Below are positions 44,516 to 54,923 of a stretch of 64,000 nt of DNA, in pieces (position 1 is the stretch's first letter; every line of letters starts with the position of its first letter). Below the pieces are notes generated by a model. It ran no database searches and was not told where the DNA came from. It was given only the letters and a program-made list of their open reading frames with translations. The stretch comes from Thermodesulforhabdus norvegica. Lineage in GTDB: Bacteria; Desulfobacterota; Syntrophobacteria; Syntrophobacterales; Thermodesulforhabdaceae. The stretch is taken from assembly GCF_900114975.1 (NCBI RefSeq), contig NZ_FOUU01000006.1, positions 62,001-126,000 on the forward strand. Reading direction: 5' to 3'. Both the position numbers and the translations under genes were made by a program.

Positions 44516-44881
44516 TTAAGGAGACACGATTACGGTTTCTTCCTTCTTTATGGCTTCGCTTTTAAGGCGGTTTACCGTCTCTTCCAGGACGGGAAAAACG
44601 TTTTCTCTTATGTCGCCCGCCACTACGACAAGAAGAACGTCTTCTCCGACTTTGCGTTCACCCTCGTGGAGATAGGCCTCAACGGCTGCAATTCCCGGAC
44701 GGGAACGCATTTCCTGAAGCACCTTATCCCAGGCCTCCTGATCCTTTTTAATCTTCAGCTTTTCCGCCGGTCTTCCGTCCCTTGTAGTAGCCCTTACAAC
44801 ACCGTTATGGCAGACTATCATTCCGACCTTCACATAATCAACGTTACGCCTCACTTTCTCAATCAATTCACAGATGTTCAT
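44516..44881 (-). CDS. moaE: MoaE-like molybdopterin synthase large subunit
   Basis: 121 residues with the MoaE core: GMIVCHNGVVRATTRDGRP, VEAYLHEGERKVGEDVLLVVVAGDIRENVFPVLEETVNRLKSEAIKKEE. MoaE with MoaD-thiocarboxylate puts the dithiolene sulfurs into molybdopterin, which the AOR-type enzyme in this window would need. It is slightly shorter than usual (about 140-150) and the C-terminal WKKE-like block reads AIKKEE. Convergent with the macrodomain gene. No moaD beside it. Confidence 0.82.
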   Translation of the reverse strand: MNICELIEKVRRNVDYVKVGMIVCHNGVVRATTRDGRPAEKLKIKKDQEAWDKVLQEMRSRPGIAAVEAYLHEGERKVGEDVLLVVVAGDIRENVFPVLEETVNRLKSEAIKKEETVIVSP

Positions 44882-45037
44882 AAGGATTCCTCCTTACCTG
44901 ACATCTTTTTTGTCTTCACCGATAGAGAGCTATTCATGTATAGTGTTTACAGGTTCTGAACTTTGTTTGTAATAACAGACATTATGCTAGGTACTGTTCG
45001 CTACTTTGGCAAGCTTTCGTTTTCTGAGGAGGGAGCT

Positions 45038-46717
45038 ATGTTCGACAGGGAGAAGCTCGATAAAGTTTCAAAAAGCAAGCAGGAATGGGAGGCCAAGGTC
45101 CTGGAACCGGCGCTGAAAAAGGCACCGGAAAGGAAACGGGTTTTCACGACGGTGTCGGGTACACCCGTTGAGAGGCTGTACACACCGCTGGACATAGCGG
45201 ATTTTGATTACGAACGTGATCTGGGATATCCCGGGGCATATCCCTTCACCCGGGGGGTTCAGCCCACCATGTACAGGGGAAGAGTCTGGACAATGCGGCA
45301 GTATGCCGGCTTTGGGAGTGCAAAGGAGACGAATGCCCGTTTCAGATACCTTTTAGAACAGGGACAGACGGGTTTAAGTGTAGCTTTTGACCTTCCAACT
45401 CAGTCGGGTTACGACAGCGATCATCCTCTCGCCGTAGGAGAAGTCGGCAAAGTGGGGGTTGCTATTGACTCAATAGAGGACATGAGAGTTCTCTTTGACG
45501 GGATTCCTCTGGACAAAGTTACCACCTCCATGACCATAAACGCTCCGGCCACGATACTCCTTGCCATGTATCTTGCCATTGCCGAAGAACAGGGTGTTCC
45601 CTTTGATAAAGTGGGAGGCACCGTTCAGAACGATATTCTCAAAGAGTACACGGTGAGGGGTCAATACATATTTCCGCCGAAGCCCAGCATGAGGCTTACC
45701 GTTGATCTTATTGAATACTGCTTCCAGCATGTGCCACGATGGAATACCATCAGCATTAGCGGTTACCACATAAGAGAGGCCGGGGCGACGGCCGCTCAGG
45801 AGATGGCCTTTACCATTGCCGATGGAATCGCCTATGTCCAGGCCTGCATAGATCGTGGTCTCGACGTGGACACCTTTGCACCACGCCTGAGCTTTTTCTT
45901 CAATGCCTTTACCAACGTTCTCGAAGAGGTCGCAAAGTTCAGGGCCGGCAGACGCTACTGGGCGAAGATTATGAAAGAGCGATTCGGAGCCAAAAACCCA
46001 CGATCCATGATGATGCGTTATCATGTACAGACAGGGGGTGTAACCCTCACGGCGCAACAACCGCTGAACAATATCGTCCGGGTTACTCTTCAGGCCTTTG
46101 CTGCTGCTCTCGGAGGTTGCCAGTCGCTTCATACGAACTCTTACGACGAAGCCCTCTGTCTTCCCACCGAGCAGGCAGTAACCGTAGCCCTGAGGACTCA
46201 GCAGATAGTAGCCGAAGAAAGCGGGGCTACCGACACGATAGATCCTCTGGCCGGCTCTTATTACGTAGAAGCCCTAACGAATCAGATCGAAAAGCAAATC
46301 GACGATTACATAAAAAAGATCGACGAAATGGGCGGAACTCTTGCCGCCATAGAACAGGGGTTCATACAAAAGGAAATTCAGGAAAGTGCCTACCGTTTTC
46401 AGAAGGAAATAGAGTCGGGAGAGCGGGTCTACGTGGGGGTTAACAAATACGTGATGGACGAGCCTCCACCGACCAACCTGCTAAGAGTGGACATGGAGGT
46501 CGGCAGGAGAGAAGCCGAAAAGGTGAGGAAACTCAGGCAGCAGAGGGATCAGAAGAAGTGGCGGGAAGCCCTTGAGTATCTGCGGGAAGTTTCCATGAGC
46601 GATCAGAATGTCATGCCGGCCGTAATAGAGGCGGTAAAGGCCAGGGCAACCGTCGGTGAAATATGTGACCTGTGGCGTGAAATTTTCGGAGAATACAGGC
46701 CGGAGTCCTTTATATAA
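45038..46717 (+). CDS. Methylmalonyl-CoA mutase, catalytic (large) subunit
   Basis: 559-residue barrel subunit of split methylmalonyl-CoA mutase, the B12-dependent succinyl-CoA/methylmalonyl-CoA isomerase. Blocks: [22 protein letters not shown] (CoA channel), [49 protein letters not shown], and [16 protein letters not shown]. It lacks the cobalamin-binding domain, which is the next gene. ATG 45038 ([10 protein letters not shown]) after GAGGAGGGAG is preferred. Isobutyryl-CoA or ethylmalonyl-CoA mutases are similar; the epimerase gene downstream supports methylmalonyl-CoA. Confidence 0.93.
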   Translation: MFDREKLDKVSKSKQEWEAKVLEPALKKAPERKRVFTTVSGTPVERLYTPLDIADFDYERDLGYPGAYPFTRGVQPTMYRGRVWTMRQYAGFGSAKETNARFRYLLEQGQTGLSVAFDLPTQSGYDSDHPLAVGEVGKVGVAIDSIEDMRVLFDGIPLDKVTTSMTINAPATILLAMYLAIAEEQGVPFDKVGGTVQNDILKEYTVRGQYIFPPKPSMRLTVDLIEYCFQHVPRWNTISISGYHIREAGATAAQEMAFTIADGIAYVQACIDRGLDVDTFAPRLSFFFNAFTNVLEEVAKFRAGRRYWAKIMKERFGAKNPRSMMMRYHVQTGGVTLTAQQPLNNIVRVTLQAFAAALGGCQSLHTNSYDEALCLPTEQAVTVALRTQQIVAEESGATDTIDPLAGSYYVEALTNQIEKQIDDYIKKIDEMGGTLAAIEQGFIQKEIQESAYRFQKEIESGERVYVGVNKYVMDEPPPTNLLRVDMEVGRREAEKVRKLRQQRDQKKWREALEYLREVSMSDQNVMPAVIEAVKARATVGEICDLWREIFGEYRPESFI

Positions 46718-46753
46718 AGGCAGGATTGGTGAAACGATGGGGAGGGATTTTCC

Positions 46754-47167
46754 ATGTCTCAGGAATCTCAGGAACGAAAGATCAAGGTAATAATAGCGAA
46801 GCCGGGACTGGACGGGCATGATCGGGGGGCTAAGCTCCTTGCTCGTATCCTTGCGGAAGCCGGTATGGAAGTCGTTTACACCGGGCTCAGGCAAACTCCC
46901 GAGATGATAGTAGAAACCGCCCTTCAGGAAGATGCCGATGTTATAGGCATAAGCTCTCTTTCCGGGGTTCACATGTACTTCTTCCCTCGAGTGCTTGAAC
47001 TGTTGCGAGAGAAAGGAATGAACGATGTCATGCTGATTGGCGGAGGAATAATACCTCAGGATGATGCAGAAGAGCTGAAGAAAATGGGCGTGGCCGAGAT
47101 CTTCGGTCCCGGGACGCCCACCGGTCAGATTGTGGAATTTATTCGGAAAAACGTCAGAAAACGATAA
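46754..47167 (+). CDS. Methylmalonyl-CoA mutase, cobalamin-binding subunit
   Basis: 137 residues, the B12-binding flavodoxin-like domain with the base-off motif LDGHDRGAK (DxHxxG) near 19-27, SSLSGVH and [26 protein letters not shown]. It pairs with the catalytic subunit encoded 36 bp upstream. Such split enzymes are common in archaea and in Desulfobacterota. No meaB/argK chaperone gene is visible next to it. Confidence 0.95.
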   Translation: MSQESQERKIKVIIAKPGLDGHDRGAKLLARILAEAGMEVVYTGLRQTPEMIVETALQEDADVIGISSLSGVHMYFFPRVLELLREKGMNDVMLIGGGIIPQDDAEELKKMGVAEIFGPGTPTGQIVEFIRKNVRKR

Positions 47168-47186
47168 CCATAAAAGGAGCCTGACC

Positions 47187-47594
47187 ATGAAGGTTCTGAA
47201 GATTGATCATATCGGCGTGGCCGTAAAAAACATAGAAGAAGTGAGAAGACTTTATGAGGATGTTCTGGGTATTCCCTTCGAGGGCATGGAGACGGTGGCA
47301 GAACAAAAGGTCACAACGGCATTTTTTCCTGTGGGAGACTCCGAAATAGAGCTTTTACAATCAACGGATCCTGATGGGCCTGTTGCCAAGTTCATTGAAA
47401 AGCGGGGAGAAGGGATACAGCATATCGCCTTTCAGGTGGAGAACCTTGAGGAAGCTCTGGAGGAACTCAAGCAGAAAGGCGTAAAGCTCATCGACGAAAA
47501 GCCAAGAATAGGAGCAGGTGGAGCCAAAATAGCCTTTCTGCATCCCAAGTCCACCTATGGCGTTCTGATAGAACTTTGCGAACGTTCTAAATAA
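47187..47594 (+). CDS. mce: Methylmalonyl-CoA epimerase
   Basis: 135-residue glyoxalase-fold enzyme that interconverts (R)- and (S)-methylmalonyl-CoA. N terminus [14 protein letters not shown] with the first metal His; later [15 protein letters not shown] (His), and a final Glu in [13 protein letters not shown] 47187 follows AAAGGAG, 19 bp after the B12 subunit. Completes the succinyl-CoA to propionyl-CoA branch with the two mutase subunits. Confidence 0.95.
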   Translation: MKVLKIDHIGVAVKNIEEVRRLYEDVLGIPFEGMETVAEQKVTTAFFPVGDSEIELLQSTDPDGPVAKFIEKRGEGIQHIAFQVENLEEALEELKQKGVKLIDEKPRIGAGGAKIAFLHPKSTYGVLIELCERSK

Positions 47595-47607
47595 GATAAG
47601 AAACAGG

Positions 47608-47630
47608 CCGTAGGGTGATCTCCCCTGCGG
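47608..47630 (-). terminator. Weak hairpin after response-regulator gene
   Basis: CCGTAGGG and CCCTGCGG (one G-T pair) form an 8-bp stem; on the minus strand it is followed by TGTTTCTTATCTTATTT. It could stop both convergent transcripts but lacks an unbroken T-run. Confidence 0.4.
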
Positions 47631-47634
47631 TCAG

Positions 47635-48984
47635 TCAGACAATCTCCCACTTTTTGAGACGCCTCCAGAGGGACACTCTATCTATGCCCAGGATTTCGGC
47701 AGCCCTTGTTTTATTCCATTTTACCTTTTTAAGAACCCAGAGGATGTAATCTTTTTCGTACTCTTCAAGGGTTAGAAATTCCTGAGGCCTCGGCCGGGAA
47801 TACTTTAAGGACAGCTGTTGTAAATCCGGGGGCAGGTGAATGGGCTCTATCCGGTCGCCCTTGCACAGGGTCACGGCCCGCTCCATTATGTTTTCCAGTT
47901 CTCTCACATTTCCGGGAAACTCGTAATTCATGAGAATGTCAATAACCTCTTCTGATATCTCTCTGATCTCTTTGTCTTGTGCCGTGGCATATTTTTCGGC
48001 AAAATACTGACACAGCAGAGGAATGTCGTCACGGCGTTCGGCAAGGGGTGGAACATTGAGAGTTATAACGTTTAGTCTGTAATAGAGATCCTGACGAAAC
48101 CTTCCCTCCTTCACGTCTTTCAGCAAATTCCTGTTGGTTGCGGCTACAACTCTGACGTCAAGAGGAATTTCCCTGGTACCACCAACTCTTATCACCTTTC
48201 TTTCCTGAAGAACTCTCAGCAATTTCACCTGCATGGACTGGGGCATCTCCCCAATTTCGTCCAGGAAGATGGTACCGCCGTTTGCGGCCTCAAGAAGGCC
48301 CTTTTTGGTTGAAACCGCTCCGGTAAAAGCTTCCTTTTCATGACCGAACAGCTCATTGGCCAGAAGCTCCTCGGTGAAAGCACCACAATTTATGGCCACA
48401 AAAGGTTTATCTCTGCGAGGGCTAAGGTGATGCAGCATACGGGCTATCAGCTCCTTGCCCGTTCCCGTCTCGCCTATTATCAATACATTGCAGTCCGCCG
48501 GAGCTACGTGTTGCACCAGATTCAGCAACTGAACCATTTTGGGACTTTTTCCCACAATAACGGGGCCGCTGTCCTGACTCTTGTTAATCCTGCGTCTTAA
48601 TTCGTGTACTTCTTTTTTGAGAGCACTTTTTTCCAGAGCTTTCTGAACGAGAACCCTTACTTCATCAATCTGGTAAGGCTTGGCCAGGTAGTAATAGGCT
48701 CCCTTTTTCATGGCTTCAACGGCGGATTCGACGGTGGCGTAAGCAGTTACGACTATTACCTCAGCTTCGGGACACAGCTCCCTTGTACGCTCAAGAACCT
48801 CCATGCCGTCAATGTTTTTCATTCTCAGATCCGTAATAACCAGGTCGAAATCCTCCGTCTCAAGAAGGGCGACGGCCTTCTCACCCGATTCTGCCGTTAC
48901 CACTTCGTACCCTTCTTTTTCGAGAATGTATTTCAGATTCTCCCTTGCCGTTTTCTCATCCTCGACCACCAGTATTCGCGACAT
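47635..48984 (-). CDS. NtrC-family sigma-54 response regulator
   Basis: 449 residues: receiver (Asp52 in LVITDLRM), AAA+ domain with GETGTGKE and FLDEIGE, and a Fis-type HTH at the end ([26 protein letters not shown]). The sigma-54 contact loop reads EAFTGA instead of GAFTGA. Its start overlaps the kinase gene by 29 bp, so it is the cognate regulator of that kinase. Type like ZraR/AtoC. Targets unknown. Confidence 0.94.
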   Translation of the reverse strand: MSRILVVEDEKTARENLKYILEKEGYEVVTAESGEKAVALLETEDFDLVITDLRMKNIDGMEVLERTRELCPEAEVIVVTAYATVESAVEAMKKGAYYYLAKPYQIDEVRVLVQKALEKSALKKEVHELRRRINKSQDSGPVIVGKSPKMVQLLNLVQHVAPADCNVLIIGETGTGKELIARMLHHLSPRRDKPFVAINCGAFTEELLANELFGHEKEAFTGAVSTKKGLLEAANGGTIFLDEIGEMPQSMQVKLLRVLQERKVIRVGGTREIPLDVRVVAATNRNLLKDVKEGRFRQDLYYRLNVITLNVPPLAERRDDIPLLCQYFAEKYATAQDKEIREISEEVIDILMNYEFPGNVRELENIMERAVTLCKGDRIEPIHLPPDLQQLSLKYSRPRPQEFLTLEEYEKDYILWVLKKVKWNKTRAAEILGIDRVSLWRRLKKWEIV

Positions 48985-50434
48985 CCTGTAGTTCTTCCTC
49001 CTGTTCCCCGTGATCCCTTCTGATGGGTAGAGTTATGATAAATTTAGTTCCCTTGCCCGGTTCACTCTCCACACCTATCTCACCGCTATGTTTTTCTATG
49101 ATACCGTAAACTATGGACAATCCGAGACCCGTTCCTGCCCCGACTTCCTTGGTCGTAAAAAAGGGATCAAAAATTTTATCCAGATGCTCTTTCGGTATTC
49201 CACATCCCGTATCTTCAAACTCTATTACCACCTTTTCGCCGGTTGCGCGAGCTCTTACGGTGATCTTCCCGGCATCGTTTCCTATTGCATGAATGGAGTT
49301 CATGAAGAGATTGAGAAATACCTGCTGCATTCGTGGACTATCAATTTCCACAACTATTTCTTCAGGTACATCTATTTCCACGTCAACCCACGACGGTATC
49401 TGACTGGAGACAAGCCTGCGGGTTTTGTCAACCACATCCTTGAGCCTGGTGGGCACCAGAGAAAATTCCCGAACACGAGAAAACTCCAGTAGCCCCTTAA
49501 CTATGTCTCTGGCTCGTCCGACTTCATGGTCCACGTTGGATATCATTTTTTTAACCAATTCCGGATCCATGTTGTCCATATCTTCAAGAAGGATCTGACA
49601 GGACGTTGAAATGTTATTAAGAGGATTGTTGAGCTGATGGGCTATGCCAGAAGTAAGAATGCCCAGAGAGGAGAGTTTTTTCGCCTGAACCAGCTGTTCC
49701 TGGCGTCGTTCCAGTTCCGCCACCATCTTGTTAAAAGCCTCGACCACTTTTTGAGTCTCATCGTAGGTTTGCATAACAGGAAGGGGCTTGAAGTCTCCTC
49801 CGGCAATGCGAAGCATGCTTTTTTCGATCACCCTTAAGGGGCGGACAATTTTTCGGGATACGAGAGGAATAAAAAGAGCACCGGCTATTAGAACAATGAA
49901 AAGAACGGTGATCAGTTGATACCTGAGGCTGTCAATAATAGCATGAATCCTCTCCCTTTCGTAGCGTGTAAGTTCTTCTACCTCCCCGGTGATCTTTTTT
50001 CCTGCATCTCTGAGCTCATCCTGCAGGGCGTGCAGTCGCTCGAGATCTTTCTTCGCCACACTCTCCTTTATGGCCTGAACCACATCGCGATATCCCTGAA
50101 GTTCCTGCCTGATCTGAAGAAGCTTATTACTGCCCTTCAATCCCTTAAGCCTCGGCAACATCGTGTCGATTAGTTTAACGCTTTCGTCTATGTATTCACT
50201 TATCTTTTCAAGGGATGAGGTTGAACCGTAGAGGAAGAAGTTTTTCTCAAAACGTCGCATTTCCAGGATTGAGTTGTTGAGATCATCACAGATAGAAACA
50301 AATTCGGCCTTGCGTTTCATCTCTGTTAGAAGGAAGTAAGAAAGCCCCCCGACGAGCAGAATCGTAAGATAAACGAAGGCCAGTCCTATGATAATTTTCT
50401 GACGAATGTTTAGACGCAAGGGCCACAATTGCAT
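48956..50434 (-). CDS. Membrane sensor histidine kinase
   Basis: 492 residues: membrane segment near 15-35, a helical periplasmic domain of about 135 residues (four-helix-bundle type), second membrane segment near 172-192, HAMP (about 193-245), HisKA with His266 ([13 protein letters not shown]), and HATPase with [37 protein letters not shown] 50434 after AAGGAGGG is preferred to 50452. Partner of the overlapping sigma-54 regulator. Signal unknown. Confidence 0.93.
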   Translation of the reverse strand: MQLWPLRLNIRQKIIIGLAFVYLTILLVGGLSYFLLTEMKRKAEFVSICDDLNNSILEMRRFEKNFFLYGSTSSLEKISEYIDESVKLIDTMLPRLKGLKGSNKLLQIRQELQGYRDVVQAIKESVAKKDLERLHALQDELRDAGKKITGEVEELTRYERERIHAIIDSLRYQLITVLFIVLIAGALFIPLVSRKIVRPLRVIEKSMLRIAGGDFKPLPVMQTYDETQKVVEAFNKMVAELERRQEQLVQAKKLSSLGILTSGIAHQLNNPLNNISTSCQILLEDMDNMDPELVKKMISNVDHEVGRARDIVKGLLEFSRVREFSLVPTRLKDVVDKTRRLVSSQIPSWVDVEIDVPEEIVVEIDSPRMQQVFLNLFMNSIHAIGNDAGKITVRARATGEKVVIEFEDTGCGIPKEHLDKIFDPFFTTKEVGAGTGLGLSIVYGIIEKHSGEIGVESEPGKGTKFIITLPIRRDHGEQEEELQDVANTGGRG

Positions 50435-50462
50435 GATGCCCTCCTTTTCCATATGTTTGGTC

Positions 50463-50490
50463 TTGTAATCACTCAGTGATGTTATATTAT
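50463..50490 (+). promoter_or_regulatory. Sigma-70 promoter candidate for rmlC operon, with palindrome in spacer
   Basis: TTGTAA and TATTAT with 16-bp spacing. The spacer holds a perfect palindrome TCACT-C-AGTGA (50469-50479), which could be a repressor site. Confidence 0.5.
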
Positions 50491-50533
50491 CTCAGGTCCC
50501 GAAAGTAAAATGCCGTTGAACAGGAGAGTTGGC

Positions 50534-51082
50534 ATGCGCGCCCATTCCGTACCCGAAATCCCCGGGCTCCTTGTGCTGGAGCCCACGATTTATGAAGACG
50601 AAAGGGGTTACTTCTTCGAAAGCTATAACGAGAAGGTCTTCAGGGAATTAGGTATTGCAGAAAAATTCGTGCAGGACAACCATTCAAGATCACGAAGGTT
50701 TGTCATAAGGGGCTTGCATTACCAGATATGCCATCCTCAGGCCAAGCTCGTGAGGGTTGTGGTGGGAGAAATCTTCGACGTTGCCGTGGACATCAGAAAG
50801 AGTTCGCCAACCTTTGGAAGATGGTTCGGTATAAGGCTTTCGGCGGATAACAAAAAGCAGGTCTATATACCTGCCGGTTTTGCCCATGGGTTTCTGGTTT
50901 TATCGGATTGGGCGGAAGTTCTCTATAAGACCACGGATTTCTACCATCCTGAGTGCGACAGAACAATAATATGGAACGATCCAGACATCGGTATTTCCTG
51001 GCCACTGGACGGAAAAAAACCGATAATATCGGCCAAGGATGCCAGGGGCAAAACCCTGGCGGAAGCAGAAGTCTTTGAATAA
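50534..51082 (+). CDS. rmlC: dTDP-4-dehydrorhamnose 3,5-epimerase
   Basis: Third step of dTDP-L-rhamnose synthesis. 182 residues, cupin fold: FVQDNHSRSRRFVIRGLHYQ with the catalytic His, GEIFDVAVDIRKSSPTFG, YIPAGFAHGFLVLSD and YKTTDFYHPECDRTIIWNDPDIGI-type end. ATG 50534 follows AGGAGAG. Operon with rmlD 16 bp downstream and a WecA-type transferase. rmlA and rmlB are not in the window. Confidence 0.95.
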   Translation: MRAHSVPEIPGLLVLEPTIYEDERGYFFESYNEKVFRELGIAEKFVQDNHSRSRRFVIRGLHYQICHPQAKLVRVVVGEIFDVAVDIRKSSPTFGRWFGIRLSADNKKQVYIPAGFAHGFLVLSDWAEVLYKTTDFYHPECDRTIIWNDPDIGISWPLDGKKPIISAKDARGKTLAEAEVFE

Positions 51083-51098
51083 CTCAGCGGGGAATAAT

Positions 51099-51986
51099 AT
51101 GGGCAACAGAATCAGGGTTATTGTAACCGGAGGGGGTGGGCAGTTAAGCTCGGAGCTCGAAAAGTGCAGCCCGGAAGGTCTACAGGTAATTGTGTGTTCT
51201 CCATCGGAACTGAATATAACATCACGGGAATCCGTCAGGGCCGCACTGGAGCAATGGAAACCCAGCATAGTTATTAATTGTGCGGCCTACACGGCGGTGG
51301 ACAGAGCCGAAGAGGAAGCAGAAAAAGCATTCCTTGTGAACAAAGAGGGCGTTAGGATACTTGCCGAAGAATGTCGGAAAAGAAACGCCGGGATTATACA
51401 TATATCTACGGACTTTGTCTTCGACGGGCTTACTTCCAGGCCTTATACCATCAACGACACTCCCAATCCAATAAGTGTTTACGGAAAGAGCAAGCTCGAA
51501 GGAGAACAAATACTTCTCGAGCTCTACCGACAGTCCACCATTGTGGTCCGCACCGCCTGGCTGTATTCAATCTACGGAAAAAATTTTGTCAAAACAATGC
51601 TCTCGCTTTTCGAAAAAGAGGCAATCGTGAAGGTGGTACACGATCAGGTGGGAACACCTACGTGGGCTTTCAATCTGGCATCGTTTTTATGGTTTCTGGC
51701 GGTGAATTTCGACTCGTACAAAAGCAGGATTTTTCACTTCACCGATGCCGGTGTTGCGAGCTGGTACGATTTCGCCGTGGCCATTGAGGAAGAAAGCCGG
51801 GAATGGAGGAGAAAACCGGTTGAAATTGTACCCGTCAGCTCTGCCGAATATCCATCAAAAGCCAAAAGACCTCAATTTAGCGTTTTGGACAAAAGGGACA
51901 CCTGGCGTATATGGAACAGGCCGGTACACTGGCGTAAGGCACTCAGGATGATGTTAAAAGCTTTGAAATCTCAGTACGAACAATAA
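51099..51986 (+). CDS. rmlD: dTDP-4-dehydrorhamnose reductase
   Basis: Last step to dTDP-L-rhamnose. 295 residues, short-chain-dehydrogenase fold: VTGGGGQLSSEL (nucleotide loop), INCAAYTAVDRAEEE, HISTDFVFDG and the catalytic YGKSKLEGE. ATG 51099 follows GGGGAA. Its product feeds surface polysaccharide along with the WecA-like protein. Confidence 0.94.
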   Translation: MGNRIRVIVTGGGGQLSSELEKCSPEGLQVIVCSPSELNITSRESVRAALEQWKPSIVINCAAYTAVDRAEEEAEKAFLVNKEGVRILAEECRKRNAGIIHISTDFVFDGLTSRPYTINDTPNPISVYGKSKLEGEQILLELYRQSTIVVRTAWLYSIYGKNFVKTMLSLFEKEAIVKVVHDQVGTPTWAFNLASFLWFLAVNFDSYKSRIFHFTDAGVASWYDFAVAIEEESREWRRKPVEIVPVSSAEYPSKAKRPQFSVLDKRDTWRIWNRPVHWRKALRMMLKALKSQYEQ

Positions 51987-52001
51987 AGGAAGCCCTTGAA
52001 T

Positions 52002-53609
52002 ATGGAGCCGGGTTATCTTTTTCTGCTGATTTCGGTGTTTTTTCTATCATGGCTTGCGGTCATGTTGCTTGTACCTCTGGTGATGAGGTTCGCCAATAAA
52101 TATAAGCTTCTTGATAAACCTTCTGAAAGGAAGGTCCATCAGATACCGATACCCAGGGTTGGAGGTATTGCCCTGTTTTCTGCCTTTACCATTTCGTTTG
52201 CAGTGTTTTACGCGGGGCTGTGTTATAAACTGCATCTACCCATTTTGCACATTCTTGACAAGCCTCAGTGGATTGGGCTTTTGATAGGCGGTGGTCTGGT
52301 TTTTGTAACCGGTCTGATCGATGACGTCCTTGGTCTTACTCCCGGAATCAAGCTAATCGGCCAGATTATTGCCGCGTCCTGTGCATACTTCGGAGGGCTT
52401 ACAATAACACAGATAAACTTGCCTTTTGCCGGACCCCTCCATCTGGGATGGTTCTCCTTTCCCTTTACAATACTGTGGTTCCTGATCATCATTAACGGCT
52501 TTAATTTGCTGGACGGTGTTGACGGGCTCGCCACAACCCTCACTTTCGTAACCGGCTTTTTTCTCCTGCTTTACTGCTTACAGAACAATCGGGAATACCT
52601 GGCCCTGCCCGCAGTGATTATCATGGGCGTAAGTCTGGGTTTTCTTCACTTCAATATGAACCCGGCCCGTATTTTTATGGGCGATTCCGGAAGTTACTTT
52701 CTGGGATTCCAGCTGGCGGCTCTGGCGCTCAAGGCCTGCACTTCAGAAGACGGTATATCAAGCCCCGGTGTACCTCTGCTTATATTCTTGGTGCCCTTAA
52801 CGGACGTGTTGATGGCAACGGTGCGAAGGATTTTAAGAGGCCACGGCATCTTTAACCCGGACACCGATCATATCCACCACTGTCTGCTAAAAAAAGGATT
52901 CTCGCAGAATGCTATAATCTCGACCATTGGATTAACTACGGCTCTTACTGGCACAGCAGGGCTAACCCTGCCCTACCTTGACCCTCTGATGAATTTCTGT
53001 CTTTTAAGTACTCTGGCCTTTTTCCTCACCCTTTTCATGGCGCGCATAGGCTATCTTTCATGCCTTTACGGCAGCGGTTCCGGTCAATTCGAACACACTA
53101 CATGGAGCTACATAAGCCTTTTCGCCATGCTCTGGAAGTATCGCATACGGGTACATAAGGTCAGAGAACACGAATCACTTCTGCCGATCCTTATAGAGGT
53201 TCTGAATCCTTTACAGCCGGATTTTGCCAGGCTCGAACTGTTTCACCAGCCTCAGAATCTTCCCGAAATACAAACCGGGTATCACAAAAACGTTACGACA
53301 AGTGAAATCAAGATTACAAAAAAAAGCAGCCTAAAATACGGAACCACCTATGCACTGACACTAAACATCCCGCTGGTTATAAACAACAGCCTTTTCGGAA
53401 CTTTTTTAATAAAAAACGTCCCGAAGGTTCACTTCGTTTCACACCGTTTTGTCATGTGGTACGTGCAAAAAATTGCAGATTACCTGACTTCTTCTTTATG
53501 GAGGATTTACACGGAAAGGGAAAAGAGCCTTATTCGCCGGAAAGCAGTTTCGAGAGAAGAATCGGCTGTTCCCAGAAGGCTTGTATACGTTCTCATTCAG
53601 GGCAGGTAA
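52002..53609 (+). CDS. WecA/MraY-family glycosyl-1-phosphate transferase with long C-terminal extension
   Basis: A polytopic enzyme that puts a sugar-1-phosphate on undecaprenyl phosphate. About 535 residues; the first ~355 form ~11 membrane helices with PRVGGIALF, GLIDDVLGLTPGIKL, NGFNLLDGVDGLA, NPARIFMGDSGSYFLGF and PDTDHIHHCLLKKG. The last ~185 residues are soluble and unlike anything I recognise; typical WecA is 350-370. ATG 52002 (third codon of the frame) is likely; a TTG 6 bp before is possible. End convergent with waaA, 9 bp apart. Confidence 0.9.
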   Translation: MEPGYLFLLISVFFLSWLAVMLLVPLVMRFANKYKLLDKPSERKVHQIPIPRVGGIALFSAFTISFAVFYAGLCYKLHLPILHILDKPQWIGLLIGGGLVFVTGLIDDVLGLTPGIKLIGQIIAASCAYFGGLTITQINLPFAGPLHLGWFSFPFTILWFLIIINGFNLLDGVDGLATTLTFVTGFFLLLYCLQNNREYLALPAVIIMGVSLGFLHFNMNPARIFMGDSGSYFLGFQLAALALKACTSEDGISSPGVPLLIFLVPLTDVLMATVRRILRGHGIFNPDTDHIHHCLLKKGFSQNAIISTIGLTTALTGTAGLTLPYLDPLMNFCLLSTLAFFLTLFMARIGYLSCLYGSGSGQFEHTTWSYISLFAMLWKYRIRVHKVREHESLLPILIEVLNPLQPDFARLELFHQPQNLPEIQTGYHKNVTTSEIKITKKSSLKYGTTYALTLNIPLVINNSLFGTFLIKNVPKVHFVSHRFVMWYVQKIADYLTSSLWRIYTEREKSLIRRKAVSREESAVPRRLVYVLIQGR

Positions 53610-53618
53610 AAGAGTTTT

Positions 53619-54902
53619 TTATCCCGGCTTAATTGACTCCAGGATTTGATGAATAAAATCGACTATCTCTCGTGCAGGTGACGGAATGGGGCACATCTCT
53701 GTTCTTTCTGTTTGTTGCAAACGATCCCTTACCCATAGAAACAGGTCTTCGGCGTCGGGGGTCAGAGAGCCGATAGATCTGTCATGAAGCTCCTCGGTTA
53801 TTTCCTTAAAATTAAAAATGTGGGGTCCCCAGCAAACGGGAATTCCGTAAACGGCCGGCTCCAGCACATTATGTCCCCCGAAGGGTACAAATGATCCCCC
53901 GACATACGCACATCTTCCGAGTGCATAAAACCCCATGAGCTCTCCGTAGGTGTCAACCACGTAAACAGAAAGTCCGCTGACTTTATCAGACCCTGACCGG
54001 AATCCGCAGGGCAATCCAAGGGAATAACACTTGTTAGCTACTTTTTCTTTAAGTTCCAGTTTTCTCGGAGCCAAAATGAGCAATGCGTCGGGTATTACAC
54101 GCCTAATTTTACGGTGAACCTCCAGAATAATGCTTTCCTCCCCGGGGTGAACACTCCCCGCAACCCATACCGGGCGACCGGGATCGAGGCCTATTTGCCG
54201 CCTCAGTTGTTCTATTCGGTTTTCACTCCACCTTGACAGTAATGCGGCATCCCACTTTATGTTACCCACATACCTAACCTTCTCCGGTCGGGAAACCGTT
54301 TCAGCCATTTGCAGGGCATCGTACCGGGAAGCGGCAAAGATGACGTCGAAAAAATCCAGCAATCTGAACCCCAGTTTTGAAGCAATCCTGTGATATCTGT
54401 ACGAAGACGGGCGCATCCTGGCATTGACCAGGACGAGGGGAATTTTCAGCTTCTTACAGAAGGCCAACATGTTTGGCCAGATATCCGTTTCGGTAAAGAC
54501 TGCCGCAACCGGCTGAAAAACCTTCAGGTTCTTTATAAAATCCTTTGCAGACCACGGTGCATCCACGGGCATCGGTAGAACCGGGTTGGCGATTTTGCTT
54601 CCACCTTCCTTTACAGGCCGGGTAGCCGCCGTGAAACCCGATTTTGTACCGGTAGAGTAAACGATTCTGTAGCCCCTGCGTTGAAATTCCAGGGCCAGTG
54701 GTATTGATGAGTTCACTTCGCCCAGAGACATCGCGTGAATCCATATGAAATGTCCGGATCTGTTCGGCCATTGACGGAAAGCCTCCGGGATCATACGGAG
54801 GGGCCGGGAAAAGGCACCTTCCTGGATGGCTTTAAGTAGCCGAATATAAGGCCATGCGAATACCCAGGTGATGTTGTAAAAAAGCCACCACAGACTATTC
54901 AT
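53619..54902 (-). CDS. waaA: 3-deoxy-D-manno-octulosonic acid (Kdo) transferase
   Basis: Adds Kdo to lipid A precursor at the inner membrane. About 427 residues, GT-B fold: N-terminal hydrophobic anchor, IWIHAMSLGEVNSSIPLA (catalytic Glu), TETDIWPNML, VAGSVHPGEESIIL, and GGSFVPFGGHNVLEPA. ATG 54902 (MNSLWWLFYNITW) chosen over an upstream GTG. Final gene of the lipid A cluster. Confidence 0.94.
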   Translation of the reverse strand: MNSLWWLFYNITWVFAWPYIRLLKAIQEGAFSRPLRMIPEAFRQWPNRSGHFIWIHAMSLGEVNSSIPLALEFQRRGYRIVYSTGTKSGFTAATRPVKEGGSKIANPVLPMPVDAPWSAKDFIKNLKVFQPVAAVFTETDIWPNMLAFCKKLKIPLVLVNARMRPSSYRYHRIASKLGFRLLDFFDVIFAASRYDALQMAETVSRPEKVRYVGNIKWDAALLSRWSENRIEQLRRQIGLDPGRPVWVAGSVHPGEESIILEVHRKIRRVIPDALLILAPRKLELKEKVANKCYSLGLPCGFRSGSDKVSGLSVYVVDTYGELMGFYALGRCAYVGGSFVPFGGHNVLEPAVYGIPVCWGPHIFNFKEITEELHDRSIGSLTPDAEDLFLWVRDRLQQTERTEMCPIPSPAREIVDFIHQILESIKPG

Positions 54903-54923
54903 TTCCGGCAAAATTAACACAGA

